Assembly: GCA_021791895.1 (NCBI GenBank)
Contig: JAJYVS010000016.1
Coordinates: 1-60,248 of the forward strand
Origin: Actinomycetes bacterium
GTDB taxonomy: Bacteria > Actinomycetota > Acidimicrobiia > Acidimicrobiales > RAAP-2
Length of the DNA stretch: 60,248 bases
Direction: 5' to 3'
Shown: in pieces, positions 51,690 through 59,024 of the stretch
Position numbering within the stretch: the first letter of the stretch is position 1
Layout: the number at the start of each line of letters is the position of its first letter
Notes under the pieces: model-generated
Database searches by the model: none
Told to the model about the DNA's origin: nothing
Seen by the model: only the letters and a program-made list of their open reading frames with translations
Position numbers and translations under genes: made by a program

Positions 51690-53375
51690 ATGGCGGAACT
51701 CGACGGGGGGGCACTGATCGGACGGGTGCTGGCGGAGCAGAAGGTCAGGTACCTCTTCAGCATCAACGGCGGGCACCTGTTCCCGATCCTGGCCCACCTC
51801 AATGCCAACGACGTCAAGTTGATCCACATGCGCCACGAGCAGTCGGTCGCGTACGCGGCGGACGGCTGGGCCCGTTCCACCGGGACGCCCGGGGTGTGCG
51901 CGGTGACCGCCGGCTGCGGGCTGACCAACGCCATCACCGGGCTGACGTTGGCCGCGATGACCGGGAGCTCGGTGGTCTGCCTCGCCGGGCAGCATCCGAG
52001 CACCGAGGACGGGCTCGGCTCGTTCCAGGAGGCCTACGGCTCGGACATCTGCGGGAGCTTCGCCAAGTACACGAAGCGGGTCCTCGACTGGAGCACCATC
52101 GAGGTGCACCTGCGCCAGGCGTTCCGGGCGGCGGCGAGCCCGCCCCAAGGGGTGTCGCTGGTGGAGATCCCCCAGAACATCCTCTACCAGCGGGGCGAGG
52201 AGACCCGCCAGCGTCCCGGTGCCCACGTCTACGACGCCGACGAGCTGCGGGCCCAGGGTGATCCCCGTTCGGTGGAGCGCGCCGTCGAGCTGTTGTGCGG
52301 GGCCGAACGACCCCTGCTCGTCGGCGGCGACGGCCTGTTCTGGTCCGGGGCCGAGGCCGAACTGCGCGAGCTGGCCGAGCTCACCTCGACCCCCGTCTAC
52401 TGCCGGCGCGCCGGCCAGGGGTCGGTCCCCGAGGTCCACCCCCTCGTGGTCCGGGGGGCGTGGAAGAAACCGTTCACCGGACGCGCCGACGTGGTCCTGA
52501 GCGTCGGGTTCCGGTTCTGGAGCGGCGAGCACTTCGGCCAGCCGCCGACCTGGTCGAGCGACGCCGCCTACATCCAGGTGGACTCCGATCCTCTCCGGGT
52601 GGGGGCGCACGTGCCGGCCCGGGTGGCGATCGTCGGTGATCCCAAGCTGGTCCTGCGCCAGATGATCGACGCCGTTCGTCGGCACCCTCCGGTCGACCGG
52701 GCCGGCTCGTCCTGGCTGGCCGAGGTGGCCGAAGCCCGCGAGAACTTCGACGCCATGATCAAGGCGCGCGAGCAGGAACACCACGACGAGGTCCCGATGC
52801 ACCCCGACCGCCTGATGCGGGACCTGGTGGAGGTCCTCGACCCGTCGTCGGTCATGGTGGTCGACAGCTTCACCCTGTCGGGGTATGTGAGCCACTGGTT
52901 CGAGTCGCGCTTCTCGGGCCAGCTCCTCGACGCCGGCCCGCTGGCGCCGGTCGGCCACAGCATCGGCATGGGCATCGGGGCCAAGTTGGGCCGGCCCTCG
53001 GCCCCGGTGGTCGCGGTCATCGGCGACGGCGGCTTCGGGATCGGCGGCTTCGACCTCGAGACCGCGGCCCGCTACCAGGTGCCGTTGGTGACGGTGTTGT
53101 GGAACAACAGCTCGTGGGGCCCGAGCTTCGAGCTCAGCCCGTTGCTGCGGGGGCGCACCGACCCCTTCGACATGATCCCGGGTATCCGCTACGACCGGAT
53201 CGCCGAGGAACTGGGGTGCCACGGCGAGTTCGTGGAGGACCCCGACGACCTCCGCCCGGCATTGGAGCGCGCCCTCGCGTCCGGGCGTCCGTCGGTCGTC
53301 AACGTGATCGGGAACAAGGCGATCGGGCATCCGACCCTCGGCGGGAACCTGCTCGGCTCGACCGCCTCTGTCTGA
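51690..53375 (+). CDS. Thiamine-diphosphate-dependent enzyme, acetolactate synthase-like
   Basis: This 561-residue enzyme has the Pyr domain first, with catalytic Glu50 in MRHEQSVAYAADGWAR, a middle domain and a C-terminal PP domain. The Mg-ThDP motif is GDGGFGIGGFDLETAARY, followed about 25 residues later by WNNSSWGP. GGAGG lies upstream of the ATG at 51690. It is not a biosynthetic acetolactate synthase by context (no IlvN or IlvC). 2-Hydroxyacyl-CoA lyase, oxalyl-CoA decarboxylase or benzoylformate-decarboxylase-like activity is possible. It probably works with the adjacent SDR. Cytosolic. Confidence 0.9.
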   Translation: MAELDGGALIGRVLAEQKVRYLFSINGGHLFPILAHLNANDVKLIHMRHEQSVAYAADGWARSTGTPGVCAVTAGCGLTNAITGLTLAAMTGSSVVCLAGQHPSTEDGLGSFQEAYGSDICGSFAKYTKRVLDWSTIEVHLRQAFRAAASPPQGVSLVEIPQNILYQRGEETRQRPGAHVYDADELRAQGDPRSVERAVELLCGAERPLLVGGDGLFWSGAEAELRELAELTSTPVYCRRAGQGSVPEVHPLVVRGAWKKPFTGRADVVLSVGFRFWSGEHFGQPPTWSSDAAYIQVDSDPLRVGAHVPARVAIVGDPKLVLRQMIDAVRRHPPVDRAGSSWLAEVAEARENFDAMIKAREQEHHDEVPMHPDRLMRDLVEVLDPSSVMVVDSFTLSGYVSHWFESRFSGQLLDAGPLAPVGHSIGMGIGAKLGRPSAPVVAVIGDGGFGIGGFDLETAARYQVPLVTVLWNNSSWGPSFELSPLLRGRTDPFDMIPGIRYDRIAEELGCHGEFVEDPDDLRPALERALASGRPSVVNVIGNKAIGHPTLGGNLLGSTASV

Positions 53376-53403
53376 GCGGGTCCGCGAGGAGCGGCCCGTC
53401 GGC

Positions 53404-54018
53404 TCAGTCGGTGCGCGCCGCGGCTCGTCGTCCTCGGCGGCCCGGCGTCGCCCGCTCCTGCCACAAGTCGAGCGCGACCCCGAGGGCGGCGACCATGCAC
53501 TCGTAGGAGCGGTCGATGTCCTGGGGCATGCCGAAGCTGCCCGCGGCCTCGAGGGAGACGAACCCGTGGAGGGCCGAGTGGACCATCCGGGTCGCGTCGA
53601 CCGCGTCGTCGCCGACCAGGCCGTACCCGCTCAGCACGGCGAAGACCGTCCGCAAGAGCGCGGCGGCGGCCGCCTCGTGCTCGGTGTCCTCGGGCGACGG
53701 GGCGCGCACGGTGGCGAGGTACCGCCCCGGGTGGGCGGTGGCGTAGGCGCGGTACGCGACCGCCATCGCCAAGAGGGCCTCGTCAGCGGCCTTGCCCACG
53801 GCGGCCACGGCGACCGCCTCTCCAAGCTCCCCGACTGCCAGCGCCGCCAGCCGTCTCTGCAGGTCCTCGAGGCCGCCCACGTGCTTGTACAGGCTGGGCA
53901 CCGCCACCCCGAAGCGCTGGGCGACGGCGGCCATGGTGAGGTGGTGGGGGCCGAGCTCGTCGACCAGCCGGGCCGCCTCGGCCACGACCACCCGCCTCGA
54001 GAGCCCGGCCCTAGGCAT
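53404..54018 (-). CDS. TetR-family transcriptional regulator
   Basis: This 204-residue repressor has an N-terminal TetR helix-turn-helix (VVVAEAARLVDELGPHHLTMAAVAQRFGVAVPSLYKHVGG, residues 10-50) and a C-terminal ligand domain of the TetR_C_33/WHG type (AYRAYATAHPGRYLAT, MVHSALHGFVSLEA). Its ATG at 54018 overlaps the hydrolase stop (ATGCCTAG), so the pair is translationally coupled and the regulator probably controls its own operon from the AT-rich region near 54.9 kb. It converges with the ThDP enzyme gene 28 bases away. Confidence 0.92.
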   Translation of the reverse strand: MPRAGLSRRVVVAEAARLVDELGPHHLTMAAVAQRFGVAVPSLYKHVGGLEDLQRRLAALAVGELGEAVAVAAVGKAADEALLAMAVAYRAYATAHPGRYLATVRAPSPEDTEHEAAAAALLRTVFAVLSGYGLVGDDAVDATRMVHSALHGFVSLEAAGSFGMPQDIDRSYECMVAALGVALDLWQERATPGRRGRRAAARTD

Positions 54019-54835
54019 GGGCCCCGGCAACGAACTCGGCCAGCCGGGGGCTCACGACCTCGGGCCACTGGGCCTGGGGGTAGTGGCCGGCGCCGGGCAC
54101 CATCAACACCGTGCCGCCGAGGCGCTCGGCCACCAGCGCCGCCTCGGCCGCCGGGTCGGGGAAGTCGGGGTCGGCATCGCCCATCACGACGAGGGTCGGG
54201 GTCGCCACGTTTCGGAGCACCGACTCCGCCTCGTCCCTCGTGGTTCGGGTCGTGGCGACGAACGCCCGCCACGCCCCGGGTCGCGCCCCGGCGGCGCGCA
54301 ACGCCTTGACGTGGGCGTCCAACCCGGCGGGCTTGCGTCCGGGGTTGAGTGTCTTCGCGTAGTAGGCGGCCCAGACCCGAGGGCCCCACGGCCGCACCAA
54401 CCCGACCCGGAGGGCGAAGCGGGTCGCCCGCGAGATCGGGACCCGGCGGACGAAGGGGCCGATGAGCACGAGTCCGGCCACCGCGGCGGGCTCCCGGGCC
54501 GCGGCCAGGACCCCAGCCGCCGCGCTCATCGAGTTGCCGACCAGGACGGCCGGACCGCCGAGCAGGTCCACGAGGGCGAGGAGGTCGCCCGCCGTCTCGG
54601 CGTCGCCGTAGGAGCTGAAGGTGGTGTCGGAGGCGCCGTGGCCCCGCAGGTCCATCGTCGCCACCGTGAACCCCGCGGCGGCGAGGTCGGAGGCGAGGTC
54701 GGCGTAGACGGACCGCAGGTCGCCCATGCCCGGGGCGCACACCACGAGGGGCCCAGTCCCGACGACGTCGAAGGCGATGTGGCCACCGGGGCGGGCGAGT
54801 CGGCGGGTGGGGTCGGTGTCGGCGTTCGTTGCCAT
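54011..54835 (-). CDS. Alpha/beta hydrolase (RsbQ/esterase-like)
   Basis: This 274-residue protein has MDLRGHGASD, nucleophile Ser in VLVGNSMSAAAGVLAA, acid Asp in VVMGDADPDFPDP and His in PGAGHYPQAQWPEVVSP. It is a Ser-Asp-His hydrolase of the esterase/lactonase type. The ATG at 54835 begins MATNADTDPTRRLARPGG. It is the first gene of a two-gene unit with the TetR regulator, an arrangement common for inducible detoxifying esterases. Confidence 0.9.
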   Translation of the reverse strand: MATNADTDPTRRLARPGGHIAFDVVGTGPLVVCAPGMGDLRSVYADLASDLAAAGFTVATMDLRGHGASDTTFSSYGDAETAGDLLALVDLLGGPAVLVGNSMSAAAGVLAAAREPAAVAGLVLIGPFVRRVPISRATRFALRVGLVRPWGPRVWAAYYAKTLNPGRKPAGLDAHVKALRAAGARPGAWRAFVATTRTTRDEAESVLRNVATPTLVVMGDADPDFPDPAAEAALVAERLGGTVLMVPGAGHYPQAQWPEVVSPRLAEFVAGAHA

Positions 54836-54902
54836 GTCGATCGTCCTTGTCCTCTCCTCGAGTGAGCTCTTGGGCACGGGGTTCTCCCCTGTCCGTCTTT
54901 GA

Positions 54903-54939
54903 GCTATAAACACTAGCAGAATAGCTAAAAAGCATAGCT
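54903..54939 (-). promoter_or_regulatory. AT-rich promoter/operator region of the hydrolase-TetR operon
   Basis: This is a striking AT-rich island in about 74% GC surroundings. AGCTAT (54903-54908), ATAGCT (54921-54926) and ATAGCT (54934-54939) repeat, and AGCTA-7-TAGCT (54923-54939) is an inverted repeat. On the minus strand TATAGC may serve as a -10 box. TetR-type binding is likely. Confidence 0.5.
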
Positions 54940-55064
54940 TCACCAAGAGGCGGGCAGGGCGAAAGAGCCAGGCGATGGCGCGACGGGGCTCGGCCGGCAA
55001 CGGATCCGGCGGCGGGGTGGAGGACCGAGGGGGCCAAAGCGGGCCCCGCCGGCCGAGGACCGGG

Positions 55065-55506
55065 ATGTCCCGGTTGGCACTCCGGGCGGTGATGGAGCTG
55101 GCCCTGGTGGCCGCCTGTTCGTACTGGGGGGCACGCACCGGCTCGGGTGCGGTCGGCCCTGGCGCTCTTCGCCCCGGCGCTCGCCGTCGCGCTGTGGGGC
55201 TGGGTCGATTTCGGAGGGCTCGGCCGGTACGCCGAGCCGCTCCGGGCGGCCGAGGAACTGACGATGACCGGCCTGGCGGCGGTGGCGCTCGTGGCCCTGG
55301 GCCAAGGGGCGTTCGGGATGGCCCTTGGGCTCCTGTCGCTATACCACGGCGCGGTCTACGCGTCGGGGGCCTGTCTGCTGGCACCGCCGACCGGCCGGCG
55401 GCCCGGGTGCGGGGGACCAGCCCGAGCGGCCCGAGCGGATCTGGGGCAGGCTGGGCCGCCGGTGCCGGTGGTCGAGTCGAGGCGATGCATGGGGAGCGGG
55501 CGGTGA
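55065..55506 (+). pseudogene. DUF2568 (YrdB-like) membrane protein with a frameshift
   Basis: From the ATG at 55065 the frame gives LALRAVMELALVAACSYWGARTGSG, the start of a DUF2568/YrdB protein. The next family segment (ALALFAPALAVALWGWVDFGG) is in another frame beginning near 55145, and the protein continues to a TGA at 55504-55506. A single lost base near 55140 would restore one 150-residue membrane protein. The final stop overlaps the GTG of the oxidoreductase gene (GTGA). Real mutation and assembly error cannot be told apart here. Confidence 0.72.
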
Positions 55507-56846
55507 GGGCCGTCGGGGTGACCGAGTTCGGCGGACCCGAACGGCTCTCGGTCCTCGAGATCCCGGACCCGGAGCCCGGAGCGGGGGAAGTCGGCATCCG
55601 GGTCCGAGCGACGGCCGTCAGCCCCACCGACACCGTCCTGCGCAGCGGCGCCAGGGCCGGCGCGCTGGCCGGGATCCCCCCTCCCTATGTGCCGGGGATG
55701 GAAGCGGCCGGGGTGCTCGAGTCGATCGGCGCGGGCGCGTCGACCGAGCTGTCCGTCGGCGACGACGTGATGGCGATCGTCGTGCCCCGCGGGGCCCACG
55801 GCGCCTACGCCGAGCGGGTGGTCGTGCCGGCCCGCTCCGTCGCCCGCGCCCCGGCCGGATCGTCCTACGCCGAGGCCGCCACCCTGCCGATGAACGGCCT
55901 GACCGCGCGGGCTGCACTCGACGCGTTGGGACTGTCGGCGGGCCAGAGCCTTGCCGTCACGGGCGCCGCCGGCGCCGTCGGCGGGTACGTGGTCCAGCTG
56001 GCCCAGGCGGCCGGTCTCCTAGTCCTGGCCGACGCGTCGGAGCCCGATCGCGACCTGGTCGAACAGCTCGGCGCCGACGTGGTGCTCGAGCGCGGTCCGG
56101 GGTTCGTGGAGCGGGTGGGCTCGGTACGGCCCGAGGGCGTCGACGGCGTGGTCGACGCGGCACTCTTGGACCAGCTGGTGCTGCCGATGGTGCGCGACGG
56201 CGGTCGGATCGCCACCCTGCGCGGGTTCCGGGGCGAGGAGGACCGGGGCATCAGCTGGCATCCGATCTATGTGCGCGACCACGCGCTCGAGCAGGAGAAG
56301 CTCGACGAGCTCGGCCGCCAGGTCGAGTCGGGCGTCTTGACGTTGCGCGTGGCGAGGGTCCTGCCGGCCGAGGCGGCCGCCGAGGCCCACCGGCTCCGCC
56401 CAGGGCGGGTTCACCGTCAACTACCCCCACCTGCTCGACGAGGTGGCGGGCCACGTCGCCCACATCGTGCGCTACGCGCTCGACCACAACGTCGCCGAGC
56501 TCGAGGCCACGGCGGAGGCCGAGGACGCGTGGTTAGCCGACCTGGCCGAGTCGGCCCGCAGCATGGCGAGCTTTCAGGAGCAGTGCACGCCGGGCTACTA
56601 CAACAACGAGGGCCGGCCGAGCGACGCCTCGTTCCTCGGCAGCTCGTATGGGAAGGGACCGATCGCCTTCTTCGAGGTGCTGGCACGGTGGCGGGCCGAC
56701 GGCGAGCTGGCCGGGCTCGAGGTGCGGGCTTAGCTCGCCCCGGCCCCGGGCGATTCACGACGGCGCCCGGCGCACCTCGATGCGGTCCCCGGTCGCCCCG
56801 GCCGTGGGCGCTTCGGTGCTGCGCCCTCTCGCCCGCCAGGCCATGA
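55503..56846 (+). CDS. Quinone oxidoreductase-like MDR protein with an aberrant fused C-terminus
   Basis: The first 298 or so residues are a zinc-free medium-chain reductase: VTEFGGPERLSVLEIPDPEPG, PGMEAAGVLESIGAGAS, NADPH loop TGAAGAVGGYVVQLAQ. The normal C-terminus (about 15 residues after EAAAEAHRL) is missing; from about 56397 the frame reads Arg/Pro-rich nonsense to a stop at 56846. In another frame the same DNA encodes the tail of a flavin monooxygenase. A deletion has therefore joined two genes, or the assembly is chimeric. The GTG at 55503 overlaps the preceding stop and has GGGGAG upstream. Function after truncation is doubtful. Confidence 0.75.
   Translation: MRAVGVTEFGGPERLSVLEIPDPEPGAGEVGIRVRATAVSPTDTVLRSGARAGALAGIPPPYVPGMEAAGVLESIGAGASTELSVGDDVMAIVVPRGAHGAYAERVVVPARSVARAPAGSSYAEAATLPMNGLTARAALDALGLSAGQSLAVTGAAGAVGGYVVQLAQAAGLLVLADASEPDRDLVEQLGADVVLERGPGFVERVGSVRPEGVDGVVDAALLDQLVLPMVRDGGRIATLRGFRGEEDRGISWHPIYVRDHALEQEKLDELGRQVESGVLTLRVARVLPAEAAAEAHRLRPGRVHRQLPPPARRGGGPRRPHRALRARPQRRRARGHGGGRGRVVSRPGRVGPQHGELSGAVHAGLLQQRGPAERRLVPRQLVWEGTDRLLRGAGTVAGRRRAGRARGAGLARPGPGRFTTAPGAPRCGPRSPRPWALRCCALSPARP
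56398..56733 (+). pseudogene. C-terminal fragment of a flavin-containing (Baeyer-Villiger-type) monooxygenase
   Basis: A 111-codon frame without its own N-terminus reads GGFTVNYPHLLDEVAGHVAHIVRYALDH, then QEQCTPGYYNNEGRPSDASF and SSYGKGPIAFFEVLARWRADGEL, ending at TAG 56731-56733. These are the last conserved blocks of cyclohexanone-monooxygenase-like enzymes. The FAD and NADPH domains are absent. It begins exactly where the reductase similarity stops. Confidence 0.82.
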
Positions 56847-57570
56847 CGAGGGGCAGCCCCGCCCCGGCCAGGGTCAACGAGTCGCCGAAGAGCGCCCCGG
56901 GCCAGCCGCCGACCGGCCACCAGTAGGGCTCGGCCAACGCCACGGCCAGAATGAGTGCGAGGGCGATCCGCACCGGGCGGTCCCGGCCCGAACACGCCAC
57001 GAATCGGGCCAGGACCAACCACGACCAGTGGTGGTCCCACGAGATCGGGCTGACTAGGAGCTACACCAGCGCCAGGGCCAGGACGGCGTCGACCCGCCGG
57101 CCCGCGTCGAGCAGGCGCTTGGACACCCAGACGCCGACGGCGAGGGTGGCGACGGCCCCGCCGGCCGCCGCCAGGAGGAGCGCCTGGCGCCGGGGGAGGC
57201 CGAGGGCGGTGGTGAGGGCCAAGGTGAGCAGCGCCACCAGCGCCGCCTCGTTCACCAGCCACCACAGCGCCTTCACGAGGCCGAGGGACCCGAACGCCAA
57301 CGGGCTGAGGAAGAGCAGGGCGAAGGGCGGATCGGTGAAGGGCAGATCGCTCGAGGTGAGGGTCGCGCTGTAGGGCGACCCGTGGTGCCAGAAATTCGAG
57401 GTCGCCACCCGGTAGACCCGCAGGTCGAGCGCCCAGGTCGCGCCCCAGTGGAAGAGGCAGAAGCCGATGAGGGCCCAGCCGGCGAGGGCGAGCGCCCAGA
57501 GCAGGGCCGGGTTCGGCCGGTGCCCGGCGCTCGGCGGGGCGGGCGCGCTCACGAGCGGAGATGGTGCCAC
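56755..57570 (-). pseudogene. GT87 (DUF2029) mannosyltransferase-like membrane protein, internally deleted and frameshifted
   Basis: The N-terminal frame (57570 to 57061) has helix 1, LDLRVYRVATSNFWHHGSPYS with the conserved Asp, and DLPFTDPPFALLFLSPLAF, typical of GT87 polyprenol-phosphate-mannose-dependent mannosyltransferases. It ends at a TAG. The next bases in another frame give LLVSPISWDHHWSWLVLARF and a last helix ending at 56755. The combined length is about 270 residues against the usual 400 or more, and the central helices are missing. It is therefore a remnant. It converges with the monooxygenase fragment. Confidence 0.75.
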
Positions 57571-57620
57571 AGGGGGTCCGTCACCCGGCCACCGTCCCCG
57601 TGCGCTCGTGCCACGATCGG

Positions 57621-59024
57621 GTGGTGGGACCGATCGACCCGGCCTTCCTCGACGAGGCCGTGGACCTCCTCGGGGCCAGCCACGTCGTGGTCGATCCCGA
57701 CGTGGTGGCTGGCTACGTGGCCGACTGGACCGGCCGGTTCCGAGGGTCGACGCCGGCGGTGCTCCGTCCGGGCTCGACCGAGGAGGTGGCGGCCCTGGTC
57801 GGCCTGTGCCGCCGCCACGGCGTGGCGCTGGCCCTACAGGGGGGGCGGACCGGGCTGTCGGGCGGGACCGTGCCCCTCCAGGGCGAGGTGGTGTGCAGCC
57901 TGGTCCGGCTCTCGACCCTTGAGCCCGACGGGCCGGCCGGCCAGATCACGGCGGGCGCCGGCGTGCCGATCGCCCGACTCCAGGAGGCCGCCTCGGCCCT
58001 CGGGTGGGCCTATGGGGTCGATCTGGCCAGCCGGGACAGCGCCACGGTGGGCGGATCGGTCGCCACCAACGCCGGGGGGATCCGGGTCCTCCGCTACGGC
58101 GACACCCGTGCCCAGCTCCTCGGGGTGAGCGCGGTGCTCGGGAACGGCCGGGTGGTCACCCACCTGGGCGGCCTGCTCAAGGACAACACCGGCTACGACC
58201 TCGCCGGCCTGCTGTGCGGGAGCGAAGGGACCCTCGGGGTGGTCACCGCCGCCCGGCTGTCGCTCGTGCGCGCCAGTCCCGAGCGAGTGGTGGCCCTGCT
58301 GGCCTTCGACACCGTCGGGGCCGCGCTCGGCGCGACCGGCGAGCTGCGGGCGTCACTCGGCGCGCTGTCGGCCGTCGAGCTCTTCTTGCGCCCCGGCCTT
58401 AGCCTGGTCTGCGAGCACCAGGGGCTCCCGGACCCCTTCGACGCCCCCCACGCCGCCTACCTGCTCGTCGAGGCGAGCGACGACCGGGACCCCACCGACG
58501 AGCTGTCCGAGGCGGTCGACGCCTTGGGGGCGGTCGCGGAGGTCGCGGTGGCCCAGGACCGGGCCCGGGCGGCCGAGCTCTGGCGCTACCGCGAGGGGCA
58601 CACCGAGGCCATCAACCGGCTCGGCCCGCCCCACAAGCTCGACGTCTCGGTGCCGATCAGCGCGCTCGGCGAGTTCGTCGAGCGAGTCACCCCGGTCGTA
58701 GCCTCGCTGCGGCCCGCTGCCGCGCTGTGGCTGTTCGGCCACGCCGCCGACGGGAACGTGCACGTGAACGTGACCGGGATCGACCCCGACGACGACCAGG
58801 TGGACGAGGCGGTGTTCGCCCTGGCGGCGTCGCTCGGGGGCGCGGTGAGCGCCGAGCACGGGATCGGCACGGCCAAGCGCCGCTGGCTCCACCTCTCGCG
58901 CTCGGACGACGAGATCGCCGCCTTCCGGGCGATCAAGAGCGCCCTCGACCCCGACAAGATCCTCAACCCGAGCGTCCTGTTGCCACCGGCCGAGGAGGGG
59001 TCGGGGGCGACCGACCCCTCTTAG
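57621..59024 (+). CDS. FAD-linked oxidase (GlcD/D-lactate dehydrogenase-like)
   Basis: This 467-residue VAO/PCMH-fold flavoprotein has the FAD-binding region VALALQGGRTGLSGGTVPLQ with ASRDSATVGGSVATNAGGIRVLRYGDT. The C-terminal cap has FGHAADGNVHVNV and SAEHGIGTAKRRWL, then DPDKILNPSVLL. It should oxidise a 2-hydroxyacid such as D-lactate, glycolate or D-2-hydroxyglutarate. There is no fused iron-sulfur domain. The GTG at 57621 is used; another GTG follows directly. It diverges from the GT87 remnant, and its stop overlaps the murD stop (TTAG). Confidence 0.92.
   Translation: MVGPIDPAFLDEAVDLLGASHVVVDPDVVAGYVADWTGRFRGSTPAVLRPGSTEEVAALVGLCRRHGVALALQGGRTGLSGGTVPLQGEVVCSLVRLSTLEPDGPAGQITAGAGVPIARLQEAASALGWAYGVDLASRDSATVGGSVATNAGGIRVLRYGDTRAQLLGVSAVLGNGRVVTHLGGLLKDNTGYDLAGLLCGSEGTLGVVTAARLSLVRASPERVVALLAFDTVGAALGATGELRASLGALSAVELFLRPGLSLVCEHQGLPDPFDAPHAAYLLVEASDDRDPTDELSEAVDALGAVAEVAVAQDRARAAELWRYREGHTEAINRLGPPHKLDVSVPISALGEFVERVTPVVASLRPAAALWLFGHAADGNVHVNVTGIDPDDDQVDEAVFALAASLGGAVSAEHGIGTAKRRWLHLSRSDDEIAAFRAIKSALDPDKILNPSVLLPPAEEGSGATDPS

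Noticed and set aside
51513-53330. Very long minus-strand open frame opposite the ThDP enzyme
   Set aside because: The sense strand carries a complete, motif-rich enzyme; the antisense frame has only skewed Arg/Gly/His composition.
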